From positions 1 through 40,708 of the forward strand of contig JAEZVA010000024.1 of NCBI GenBank assembly GCA_023443315.1: DNA of 40,708 nt, written 5' to 3'. Each line of letters starts with the position of its first letter. The first letter of the stretch is position 1. Below are positions 15,146 through 23,205 of the stretch, piece after piece. This stretch comes from Bacillota bacterium (GTDB taxonomy: Bacteria > Bacillota > Clostridia > Oscillospirales > Ruminococcaceae). A program made the position numbers and the translations under genes. Under the pieces are notes generated by a model that saw nothing but the letters and a program-made list of their open reading frames with translations, was not told where the DNA came from and did not search any database.

Positions 15146-17632
15146 ATGGCTCAAAGAAGGTCTTCGACCAGTACAGGAAAACGTTCCGCGCCCCCCAACA
15201 AAACAAATACGAAACGCGCGTCATCCGCAAAGAAACAAACACCCGCGCAGGAGCGCGAAAGCAAGCGCGCCTATGCGAACCGCCAGATGACAGCGGTGGT
15301 AACATTTGCGCTTGGCGTTTTTTTCTGTGCGCTTGTGTTTGTACAGGGGGCAAATATCTGGACGGTATTGCACAATTTTGTGTTCGGACTGTTTGGCAAC
15401 GTAGCGTATGCGGTGCCGTTTTTAACGATGCTGCTTGCGGTGCTGATGGCAGTAGACGGGCGCGCATTTTCCCCGGGCGCAAAGTGCTGGCAGGCACTTC
15501 TGCTCACCGTTATGATCTGCGGCGCAGTACATATCTTTTCCTCAGCTGACACACCGCCCGGGGACAGTTTTTTTGAACAGGTGTCGTCCTTGTATACAAA
15601 TGGAGCTGCGCACCAAGGTGGCGGGCTGTTTGGTGGGGTATTTGGGTGGACGCTGTTTGAGATGTTTGGTAAAAAAAGTGCCGGCATTACTATAATTTTG
15701 CTTATTGTCATGTTTTTAATGATACTGACTGGGCTTACGCTCGTTGATATCTATCGTTCGGTTGCAGCTCCTGTTAAAAAACTGGGTAGTGCATATCAAG
15801 AACGCCTCGAAGAAAAATCAAGCAAGCCGCGTTTTAATATTGATATTCCGCTAGATGAAGACGAAATGCCGGAACACCCCATTACTGCAGGGCAGGTTAT
15901 CTGGTCCAACGCGATGACCGAAAAGGAACGGAAGGCTGCCCAAAAGCAAAAACAAAAGGAAGAAAAGCAAAAGAGCAAAAACCTAATAGCCGAGATTAAA
16001 ACCAAATCTCAGCCCGACGATTCGGTCGAGCCACAAATTGTCGTTCTTCCGCCTCAGCGCATGGATCGGCAGGAGGTTGCCAACGAGACGATGGCGTTTG
16101 AAAAGGATGTGGCCAAAACCGCGTCCTCACCCACGCGGATGTTGGAGGAAGGCTATACATATCCCCCCATTATACTGCTAGAACAGGGCAAGCCGATTGA
16201 CATTACCAACATGAGCGAAGAACTGACCCAGAATGCCGAGCTATTGGTAGATACATTAAAAAGTTTTGGCGTTGTAACCAAGGTGCTTGCCATTTCTCGG
16301 GGACCATCCGTCACGCGTTATGAGCTTCAGCCCTCGGCGGGTGTAAAAATTGCGAGGATTACAAGCCTTGCGGATGACATTGCACTGAATCTGGCGAGTG
16401 CCGGTGTGCGCATCGAAGCGCCCATTCCCAACAAGCCGGCTGTTGGTATTGAGGTACCAAACCGCGAAGTGAGTGTTGTAAAACTGCGCGATATTATCGA
16501 TTCAAACGAGTTTGTGGGTGTAAAAAGCCGACTGTCCGTCGCATTGGGTCAGGATATATCGGGTGAAAAGGTGATTGCCGACCTTGCAAAGATGCCGCAT
16601 GTGCTGGTTGCAGGTGCGACAGGCTCGGGTAAATCGGTGTGCATCAACTCGATGATTATCAGTCTTCTATACAAATCCACACCCGATGAGGTTCGGTTTT
16701 TAATGGTCGACCCCAAGGTGGTGGAGCTTGGAATTTATAACGGCATTCCACATCTGCTCGTACCCGTGGTAACCGACCCGCGCAAGGCGGCAGGCGCACT
16801 TGGCTGGGCGGTGACCGAGATGCTCAACCGCTACAAGTTATTTGCCGACAATCAGGTCAGAGACTTAATCGGCTACAACGAGCTTGCGTCTATCAACGAC
16901 GAGATTAAGCCTTTACCGCAGATTGTTATTATCATCGATGAGCTTGCGGACCTGATGATGGCAGCGCCCAACGAGGTAGAGGACGCCATCTGCCGTTTGG
17001 CACAGATGGCGCGCGCTGCCGGAATGCACCTTGTAATCGCCACACAGCGCCCATCGGTGGATGTAATAACCGGTGTGATTAAAGCGAACATTCCAAGCCG
17101 TATTGCGTTTGCAGTATCGTCACAGGTGGACTCACGCACCATACTTGATATGGGCGGAGCAGAAAAGCTGCTCGGTCGCGGCGATATGCTGTATTCTCCT
17201 GTAGGCAGTTCAAAGCCAATTCGTGTACAGGGTTGTTTTGTTAATGAAAAAGAGATTGAACGTGTCGTATCCTATATAAAAAATGGTTCGCATGCCGATT
17301 ATGACGATGAAATCATCGACGAGATTGAGAAGCAGGCGGCAAAAGAGAAGGGATCTTCGGCTGACAGCAGAGGAGATGAAGAGGCCGATGAACTATTGCC
17401 AAAGGCGATCGAGTGTGTGGTGGAGGCAGGGCAAGCGTCCACATCATTGTTGCAGCGCCGCTTAAAGCTCGGCTACGCACGTGCTGCTAGAATCATTGAC
17501 GAGATGGAGCAGCGCGGGATTGTGGGTCCCTTTGAAGGAAGCAAACCACGTCCTGTTTTAATTACACGCCAGCAGTGGATTGAGATGACGATGCGTGATG
17601 ACGCGCCGGCGGTACAGGAATCATTGAACTAA
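15146..17632 (+). CDS. spoIIIE: DNA translocase FtsK/SpoIIIE
   Basis: An 828-residue translocase. A basic N-terminal tail leads into about four membrane helices (residues 50-200), then a charged linker. The motor begins near residue 360 ('PPIILLEQGKPIDITNMSEELTQNAELL' region). Walker A is 'VAGATGSGKSVCINSMI' and Walker B 'IVIIIDELADLMMAAP'; 'IATQRPSVDVITGVIKANIPSR' follows. The C-terminal gamma winged helix, 'ASTSLLQRRLKLGYARAARI', reads DNA polarity sites. It pumps chromosomal DNA through the division or sporulation septum. GTG 15143 adjoins ATG 15146; I use the ATG. No second FtsK homologue is present in the window. Confidence 0.96.
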   Translation: MAQRRSSTSTGKRSAPPNKTNTKRASSAKKQTPAQERESKRAYANRQMTAVVTFALGVFFCALVFVQGANIWTVLHNFVFGLFGNVAYAVPFLTMLLAVLMAVDGRAFSPGAKCWQALLLTVMICGAVHIFSSADTPPGDSFFEQVSSLYTNGAAHQGGGLFGGVFGWTLFEMFGKKSAGITIILLIVMFLMILTGLTLVDIYRSVAAPVKKLGSAYQERLEEKSSKPRFNIDIPLDEDEMPEHPITAGQVIWSNAMTEKERKAAQKQKQKEEKQKSKNLIAEIKTKSQPDDSVEPQIVVLPPQRMDRQEVANETMAFEKDVAKTASSPTRMLEEGYTYPPIILLEQGKPIDITNMSEELTQNAELLVDTLKSFGVVTKVLAISRGPSVTRYELQPSAGVKIARITSLADDIALNLASAGVRIEAPIPNKPAVGIEVPNREVSVVKLRDIIDSNEFVGVKSRLSVALGQDISGEKVIADLAKMPHVLVAGATGSGKSVCINSMIISLLYKSTPDEVRFLMVDPKVVELGIYNGIPHLLVPVVTDPRKAAGALGWAVTEMLNRYKLFADNQVRDLIGYNELASINDEIKPLPQIVIIIDELADLMMAAPNEVEDAICRLAQMARAAGMHLVIATQRPSVDVITGVIKANIPSRIAFAVSSQVDSRTILDMGGAEKLLGRGDMLYSPVGSSKPIRVQGCFVNEKEIERVVSYIKNGSHADYDDEIIDEIEKQAAKEKGSSADSRGDEEADELLPKAIECVVEAGQASTSLLQRRLKLGYARAARIIDEMEQRGIVGPFEGSKPRPVLITRQQWIEMTMRDDAPAVQESLN

Positions 17633-17651
17633 TTGTTTAGGGGGGTTCTGT

Positions 17652-18680
17652 TTGACGAAAAAGACACAAAACGCACAACTGTTTCGTGCTTTCATGAAAA
17701 GTAAGGCGGCTATTCCCGTTACAATACTTGTGGTGCTATTAGCCGTTTTACTTACGCTTTCGAGCTTGTCGGCGTTGCCGTTTGCATTCCCCACATGGGG
17801 GGATGCTTATGAGCTGATTGCTGGGGAACCGCTGGAAGTCACCCCAGTGGCGGCACCTGCTGAGATCCCGCATCAAACGCAGCAAGAAAATCCGCCTCCC
17901 GCAATGCTGGGTGGCGAGCAGATGTCGGTGTATATCATCGATGTTGGGCAGGGAAGTGCTACCCTTTTTACAACGGGGAACCACTCTATTTTGATTGACG
18001 CGGGAGAAAACGGCAAGGGGCAGGCGGTTTTGGATGTACTGTCGGCTCTTGGAATTACCCATCTTGATACGATGATTGGCACACACCCCCATTCCGACCA
18101 TATTGGCGGCATGGACGAGGTGCTGAAATCAATCTCCGTAGACACCGTTATTATGCCGAAGGTTCCAGATAAAATCGTGCCCACCACAAAAACCTATGAG
18201 AGTGTTCTTTCTGTTTTGGCGGATAAAAAGATTAAGACAATTGCAGCCGCACCCGGCAAAAGCTATGCGGTTGGTGCAATGAAGCTGGACATCTTCGGCC
18301 CTGCCGATGAATTTGATGATCTTAACAATGTTTCGGTAATCAGTAAAATTACATTTGGGAACGTGCGAGTATTGGTTTCAGGCGACGCGGAGAAGAAGGC
18401 GGAGCTTGCTGCGCTGAATTCGGGATACAACCTTGCTGCCGACCTTTATGTTGTAGGGCACCACGGAAGCACGACCTCCTCTGGCAAGGAGTTTCTTGAC
18501 GCCATACAACCCAAATATGGCGCAATCTCCTGCGGGCTTGACAACGATTATAGTCATCCCCATACCGAGATACTGCAGGCGCTTGAAGACCGCAGCATCT
18601 CGATGCACAGAACCGATTTAAATGGAATGATTACATACACCACTGACGGTACAAACATAACCGTCAAGACCGAAAGGTGA
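17652..18680 (+). CDS. ComEC/Rec2-type metallo-beta-lactamase-fold hydrolase, membrane anchored
   Basis: 342 residues. One N-terminal hydrophobic segment (about residues 18-42) precedes a linker and an extracytoplasmic MBL domain. The domain starts 'VYIIDVGQGSATLF', then has 'THPHSDHIGGMDEVL' (H-x-H-x-D-H near residue 145), 'VLVSGDAEKK' and 'YVVGHHGSTTSSGKEF'. These match the C-terminal hydrolase domain of ComEC and its stand-alone relatives. The channel domain of ComEC is absent, so this is not a DNA-uptake channel. A nuclease or phosphodiesterase role is possible. The start is TTG 17652 after a G-rich ribosome site. It overlaps the DUF3006 gene by 4 nt. Confidence 0.88.
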   Translation: MTKKTQNAQLFRAFMKSKAAIPVTILVVLLAVLLTLSSLSALPFAFPTWGDAYELIAGEPLEVTPVAAPAEIPHQTQQENPPPAMLGGEQMSVYIIDVGQGSATLFTTGNHSILIDAGENGKGQAVLDVLSALGITHLDTMIGTHPHSDHIGGMDEVLKSISVDTVIMPKVPDKIVPTTKTYESVLSVLADKKIKTIAAAPGKSYAVGAMKLDIFGPADEFDDLNNVSVISKITFGNVRVLVSGDAEKKAELAALNSGYNLAADLYVVGHHGSTTSSGKEFLDAIQPKYGAISCGLDNDYSHPHTEILQALEDRSISMHRTDLNGMITYTTDGTNITVKTER

Positions 18681-18922
18681 GTGCGATGGATACGGAGTAT
18701 CGGTTGGTGAGCATCGAGAGAATTGTTGATGACATCGTCCTATGTGAAGATGATGACCGACAGACGCTAAAATTGTCACGCAAACAGCTGCCCGAAGAGG
18801 CAAGGGAAGGGGATTGCCTTCGCTTGTATCTAAACGGGCGGGTTGAGGCCGACCAAGAACAAACCGAAAAACGCAAACAGCGCATTCGATTGCTGCAAAA
18901 CAGGCTTTTTAGTGAAGAATAA
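18677..18922 (+). CDS. DUF3006 protein
   Basis: A small acidic/basic protein of up to 81 residues. 'YRLVSIERIVDDIVLCEDDD' and 'LSRKQLPEEAREGDCLRLYLNG' match DUF3006, a beta-rich domain often encoded next to stand-alone ComEC-like hydrolases. GTG 18677 overlaps the previous stop; ATG 18686 has AGGTGA 6 nt upstream and is an equally good start. The C-terminal third is a charged helix. Function unknown; the pairing suggests it works with the MBL protein. Confidence 0.82.
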   Translation: MSAMDTEYRLVSIERIVDDIVLCEDDDRQTLKLSRKQLPEEAREGDCLRLYLNGRVEADQEQTEKRKQRIRLLQNRLFSEE

Positions 18923-18961
18923 ACAAAGCTGACTCTTACTGGTATTCAAGGTTAACTGAAG

Positions 18962-18990
18962 GCCCGCCGTTGTCTGGGGCGGGCTTTTTT
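18962..18990 (+). terminator. Terminator of the tepA-to-DUF3006 cluster
   Basis: GCCCGCC (18962-18968) pairs with GGCGGGC (18978-18984), followed by six T. It lies 40 nt past the DUF3006 stop. Confidence 0.92.
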
Positions 18991-19030
18991 GCGTAGAATC
19001 TACGCGTGCAAAGGAAATAGGGAGTAACAA

Positions 19031-19750
19031 ATGGCAAGAATAATTAAATCGGGTATTGGAAATACCGTGAAAAACAGTTATCAAAAATGCATGGTACGCA
19101 TCGGTCTTTATGTGTTTGTGGCTCTTTTGGGTGCGTCATTTGTGTACTTTACATATGGAGTCAGTCTGGTTCTTTTGCTGCCGCTTCTGCTTATAAAAAA
19201 AGAGCGAACAAAGATGCTTCTTCTAAAACACGGGATAGAAGGAGAGATAGCGACCACGAAGGCATTAAAACGTCTGCCTTTTCGGTATTATGTTTGTCCC
19301 GATGTTGTGATAACAAACGGAAGCCGCAAGTCACAGATGGATCATGTCGTTGTGGGTCCAAACGGCGTTTTTGTGGTCGAGACCAAAAACCACATGGGCG
19401 TAATAAAAGGGGATGACAGTGATCATTCTGTACTGCAAAAGAGAAAGACCGCTTCCGGCTCCCAATATGCGCGCAGGTTTTATAACCCGATGAGGCAGGT
19501 GTCGACGCATACTCGTGTGATTACCCGATTACTAGAACAAAACGGGTTTGATATAGCAGTTCAAGGGATTGTCTATTTTTCTCACCCCAAAGCCAAAGTG
19601 CGGGTTTACAGTGAGGATATTCCGATCTATTCTGCAAGAAGAGGCGGCAGACGAAAGATGCTTGGGTTCATTAAACACAGCCGATGTGTGGGGCGTATTT
19701 CACAGCATGAATGCAAAATAATCGCACGGTTAATTGCAAATCATAGATAG
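19031..19750 (+). CDS. NERD-domain protein, putative membrane-associated nuclease
   Basis: 239 residues. A hydrophobic hairpin (about residues 22-58) at the N-terminus is followed by a NERD domain: 'HGIEGEIATTKALKRLP', 'QMDHVVVGPNGVFVVETKNHMG' (D ... E-x-K, the restriction-endonuclease-like core), and 'VQGIVYFSHPKAKV'. NERD is predicted to be a nuclease-related fold; most members are uncharacterised. The gene stands alone after the upstream terminator. The start is ATG 19031 with a GGGAG-type site. A defence or DNA-repair role is conceivable but not shown. Confidence 0.87.
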   Translation: MARIIKSGIGNTVKNSYQKCMVRIGLYVFVALLGASFVYFTYGVSLVLLLPLLLIKKERTKMLLLKHGIEGEIATTKALKRLPFRYYVCPDVVITNGSRKSQMDHVVVGPNGVFVVETKNHMGVIKGDDSDHSVLQKRKTASGSQYARRFYNPMRQVSTHTRVITRLLEQNGFDIAVQGIVYFSHPKAKVRVYSEDIPIYSARRGGRRKMLGFIKHSRCVGRISQHECKIIARLIANHR

Positions 19751-19762
19751 TGTTGGTATAAT
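19734..19762 (+). promoter_or_regulatory. Sigma-A promoter of the NAD-salvage pair
   Basis: TTGCAA (19734-19739), a 17-nt spacer and TATAAT (19757-19762) lie about 30 nt upstream of the nicotinamidase ATG. The -35 sits inside the 3' end of the NERD gene. Confidence 0.75.
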
Positions 19763-19793
19763 TACTATCATCGACAAATGACGGGGTGATTCA

Positions 19794-20444
19794 ATGTCAA
19801 ATCCGTGTTTTAAATCGGTTGAGGATATGCAGGCATGGATTAGCGGTCTGCCCACCGCCGATTTTGCGTCATTTGATGCGCCTGAGACACTGGCAATCAG
19901 CGTTGACCTTAACAATGGGTTTGCAAAAAAGGGCGCATTGTATTCTCCTCGAGTAGAGGCGTTAATTCCCAAAACAGTTCGCTTTGCAAAGGATTGCAAA
20001 CAACGTTCTGTTCGATTGGTTGCTCTGACAGATTGCCACAACCAGACTTCTCCGGAGTTTACCGGCTTTCCGCCCCATTGTGTTGATGGAACAGACGAAC
20101 CCCTCGTAGTAGAGGAGATAAGAGAGTATGTCGATCGTATCATCACTAAAAACTCAACCAACGGGTTTTATCGACTGATGGAGCAGGGTCTTGTCGAGCC
20201 GTACAGAAACTTTATCATTACCGGCTGCTGTACCGACATCTGCATCTTTTTGCTTGCCGCAGCAATAAAGACGTGGTTTAATGAACAAAATACGGATTGC
20301 AGGGTCGTTGTGCCCGTCTCTATGGTAGATACCTATGACGCACCCGGTCATGACGCCGGGCTACTAAACACTGTTTTCTTATGCAGTATGCTCAGCGGTG
20401 GTATAGAAGTGGTTTGCGACATATCAATTCAGCAAGGGAAGTAG
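19794..20444 (+). CDS. pncA: Nicotinamidase-like isochorismatase-family hydrolase
   Basis: 216 residues with the cysteine hydrolase triad of the family: Asp in 'AISVDLNNGFAKKGAL', Lys in 'IITKNSTNGF' and Cys in 'IITGCCTDICIFLLA'. A metal site of nicotinamidase type, 'DCHNQTSPEFTGFPPHC', is followed by 'VDGTDE'. It would deamidate nicotinamide to nicotinate. The next gene, 5 nt downstream, is nicotinate phosphoribosyltransferase, which uses the product; this supports the specific assignment. The gene symbol rests on that context and the metal motif. Confidence 0.87.
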   Translation: MSNPCFKSVEDMQAWISGLPTADFASFDAPETLAISVDLNNGFAKKGALYSPRVEALIPKTVRFAKDCKQRSVRLVALTDCHNQTSPEFTGFPPHCVDGTDEPLVVEEIREYVDRIITKNSTNGFYRLMEQGLVEPYRNFIITGCCTDICIFLLAAAIKTWFNEQNTDCRVVVPVSMVDTYDAPGHDAGLLNTVFLCSMLSGGIEVVCDISIQQGK

Positions 20445-20449
20445 TTATA

Positions 20450-21913
20450 ATGAAAACAAAATGGGCGCAGCAGCGCAACCTGACAATGTTGGCGGATTTC
20501 TATGAGCTGACCATGGCAAACGGATATCTGCAAAACGGTTTACGGGATAAGATTGCAGTGTTTGACATGTTCTTTCGGGATGTTCCAAATAAGGCTGGTT
20601 TTGCGATCTTTGCTGGATTGCAACAGGTGATAGATTATGTAACCAATTTAAAGTTTACTAGCGAGGATATTGAATATCTACGGAATAAGAACCTGTTTTG
20701 CGAGGAGTTTTTAAACTATCTATCCGACTTCGATTTTTGCTGTGACGTGTGGTCAATGGAAGAGGGAACACCGATTTTTCCGAACGAACCGGTGCTGACC
20801 GTTCGCGGACCCGTCATTCAGGCGCAGCTGCTTGAAACCATGATTCTTCTGACCGTCAATTTTCAATCACTTATCGCAACCAAAGCAAACCGTATTGTTC
20901 GCGCTGCACAAGGGAAAAAGGTATTGGAGTTTGGCTCGCGCCGTGCACAAAGCAGCGACGCCGCAATCCTTGGCGCACGCGCGGCCTATATTGGCGGGTG
21001 CCATGGAACCTCCTGTACCATTGCCGACCGCGTTTATTCCATTCCTGCGTCGGGTACCATGGCACACAGCTGGGTGCAGATGTTTGATAACGAGTATGAC
21101 GCGTTTGCACGGTATGCGACCGTCTACCCCGATAGCTGTGTCTTGCTTGTGGACACCTACAATGTCCTAAAATCAGGTATACCGAATGCGATTCGCGTGT
21201 TTGATGAGATTGTTACGCCCAAAGGGCATCGTCCGCTCGGCGTTCGCATCGACAGCGGCGACATTGCATACCTCTCCAAACGCGCCCGACGGATGCTAGA
21301 CGATGCGGGGTATCCCGATGTGGAGATTATAGCGTCTAACTCCTTAGATGAATACATTATTCGAGATTTGTTTTTGCAGGGTGCTCGCGTAGATAGCTTT
21401 GGTGTCGGCGAAAACCTGATTACTTCAAAAAGTGACCCGGTATTCGGCGGTGTGTTTAAACTGGTTGCAGTGCAAAACGACAACGCCTCGTATACGCCCA
21501 AAATAAAGATTAGTGAGAGCATAGAAAAGGTAACAACTCCGCACTTTAAAGAGGTGTACCGATTGTTTTCTAAGGAGTCTGGCATGGCTGTTGCGGATTA
21601 TATCGCCATAAAAGGGGAAGAGCTGCGCGTCGATAACGGACTGACCATCTTTGACCCGGTTGAGGTATGGAAGAAGAAATACCTTTCCAATATTGAAGCA
21701 AGACCAATGCTTAAACAGATTTTTTTGGGCGGAAAGCTTGTTTATCAGTCACCAGAACTATCAAAGATAAGAGACTATTGCTTAGAGCAGGTGGATCTGT
21801 TATGGGACGAAGTGAAGCGCTTTGAAAACCCGCACCGCTATTATGTGGATTTGTCGTTCCGTCTATGGGATGTAAAGAATACGCTGTTGTCGAGCTACAT
21901 GTCAAAATATTAA
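20450..21913 (+). CDS. pncB: Nicotinate phosphoribosyltransferase
   Basis: 487 residues. The N-terminus 'LTMLADFYELTMANGYLQNG' is characteristic. 'VLEFGSRRAQSSDAAILGARAAYIGG' and 'CHGTSCTIADRVYSIPASGTMAHSWVQMF' follow, the latter with the His that is phosphorylated in the family. 'RIDSGDIAYLSKRARRMLDDAG' binds the PRPP phosphate. It converts nicotinate to nicotinate mononucleotide with ATP and PRPP. The open frame extends upstream into pncA to 20381, but ATG 20450 is preceded by AGGGA and begins at the conserved region. It forms an operon with the upstream nicotinamidase. Confidence 0.95.
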   Translation: MKTKWAQQRNLTMLADFYELTMANGYLQNGLRDKIAVFDMFFRDVPNKAGFAIFAGLQQVIDYVTNLKFTSEDIEYLRNKNLFCEEFLNYLSDFDFCCDVWSMEEGTPIFPNEPVLTVRGPVIQAQLLETMILLTVNFQSLIATKANRIVRAAQGKKVLEFGSRRAQSSDAAILGARAAYIGGCHGTSCTIADRVYSIPASGTMAHSWVQMFDNEYDAFARYATVYPDSCVLLVDTYNVLKSGIPNAIRVFDEIVTPKGHRPLGVRIDSGDIAYLSKRARRMLDDAGYPDVEIIASNSLDEYIIRDLFLQGARVDSFGVGENLITSKSDPVFGGVFKLVAVQNDNASYTPKIKISESIEKVTTPHFKEVYRLFSKESGMAVADYIAIKGEELRVDNGLTIFDPVEVWKKKYLSNIEARPMLKQIFLGGKLVYQSPELSKIRDYCLEQVDLLWDEVKRFENPHRYYVDLSFRLWDVKNTLLSSYMSKY

Positions 21914-21923
21914 GAATTAGACT

Positions 21924-21960
21924 AACGCGCCGGTACCACTTGGGTCCGGCGCGTTATTTG
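21924..21960. terminator. Hairpin between convergent pncB and gerC genes
   Basis: AACGCGCCGG (21924-21933) and CCGGCGCGTT (21946-21955) form a perfect 10-bp GC-rich stem. The plus-strand T-run is weak (ATTTGT), but the position between convergent stops suggests a shared terminator. Confidence 0.75.
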
Positions 21961-21972
21961 TAGAATAAACGG

Positions 21973-23205
21973 TTAGACCAAACCGCGCCTTATTTTGCCG
22001 GTTCCGTCAAGCGTAATGTTGTAAGTTACATCAAAATCGGTAATATCAAGAGGGCTTTCAATCTTTTCAGAACAAAACCGAATATCAGAAATCTTTTTTA
22101 TGTTCATGATGTCGATGCCTTTTTCTTTCATTCGGCTGTACATGGCGATTGTATCGTTGCGCAGACGGTCAGCAAGACTTTTCTTTATTGCCTCTTGAGT
22201 CTCATCTCGGTCAGAAGAAAGTAGTGTTGAGCTATCCAACAAAACCACACGAAGGTTAACGGTATAATGCAATTTAATACGAGAATCTATCATTTCAATC
22301 TTGTGTTTTGTCTTACTTTTCAGGATGCTGAACCCTATCATTTCCTCCGGATGTTCGGGATTAGGGGATTCCAGCAACCCACCGATAACCGGACTGTCAA
22401 GCAGATTAAAGACATTTGTTTCAGCGGTGCTCAACGTTGATACCATCTTATCTCCGATAAACACCGCAGCTCCATCCACGATAATACCTGGCTTCTCCAA
22501 CGGTTTTCCTTGCTGCTGCGCTTCTTGCTGTCCCTCTTGTTTTCCGCCTTGTTGCGGACTCTGTTGTTGCCCTCCCTCATTTTTCGATGAATCATTATCT
22601 TTTGGTTTGCTTTTTTCCTGCTCATACTGCCGAACCTTTATTAGTGGTACTACATTGGTTTTGCTGCCGGTATTCATGCTTTCTAAAAACTGATACGCCT
22701 GTGTGGATATAATGCCCAAGCTATGCTTTGTTGTATTTAGCATCTCATACAAATACAGACCTAAAAACTGCTCTTCATCCAAATCCAAATCAATAATTTC
22801 ACTAGCCGGCGAGTCAAGAACAAAAATATACTGACGAAGCGAGGGCTTTTGATCACGACCATAAAAATCAAAAACACCATAGATGCCACGCTCAGCAAAG
22901 GCTCTTGTAAAAATAGCTGTTTTAACGCCGGCGTATTCATGGGGATAGTTGGTTGCGCGACGAACTTGATCTGCGGCCTCTGCAACAGAAGACCCCTGAC
23001 CATATGACACAATACGTCGCTCAGAGCCTGCTTTATCCCCTTCACCTCTGTATGCCTTTAAGAACTCGGCATAAAAGAACATATCGTTATCAACAACGTC
23101 AAAGATGCCCATGGTGAAAAACAAAAGGCGGTTCATATCCCGATATGAAAAACATCCTTGTAATAATAAAGCAATTACCAGCACCATCGCAATTAGCTTT
23201 TTCAT
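21973..23205 (-). CDS. gerC: Ger(x)C-family spore germination lipoprotein
   Basis: 410 residues. The signal peptide 'MKKLIAMVLVIALLLQGC' ends in a lipobox with Cys18. The GerAC fold follows: 'YRDMNRLLFFTMGIFDVVDND', 'ASEIIDLDLDEEQFLGLYLYEML' and a C-terminal 'DITDFDVTYNITLDGTGKIRRG'. It would be anchored on the outside of the spore inner membrane as the C subunit of a germinant receptor. Between about residues 199 and 245 is an unusual hydrophilic Gln/Lys/Gly-rich insert. It overlaps the gerA gene by 4 nt. Confidence 0.93.
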   Translation of the reverse strand: MKKLIAMVLVIALLLQGCFSYRDMNRLLFFTMGIFDVVDNDMFFYAEFLKAYRGEGDKAGSERRIVSYGQGSSVAEAADQVRRATNYPHEYAGVKTAIFTRAFAERGIYGVFDFYGRDQKPSLRQYIFVLDSPASEIIDLDLDEEQFLGLYLYEMLNTTKHSLGIISTQAYQFLESMNTGSKTNVVPLIKVRQYEQEKSKPKDNDSSKNEGGQQQSPQQGGKQEGQQEAQQQGKPLEKPGIIVDGAAVFIGDKMVSTLSTAETNVFNLLDSPVIGGLLESPNPEHPEEMIGFSILKSKTKHKIEMIDSRIKLHYTVNLRVVLLDSSTLLSSDRDETQEAIKKSLADRLRNDTIAMYSRMKEKGIDIMNIKKISDIRFCSEKIESPLDITDFDVTYNITLDGTGKIRRGLV

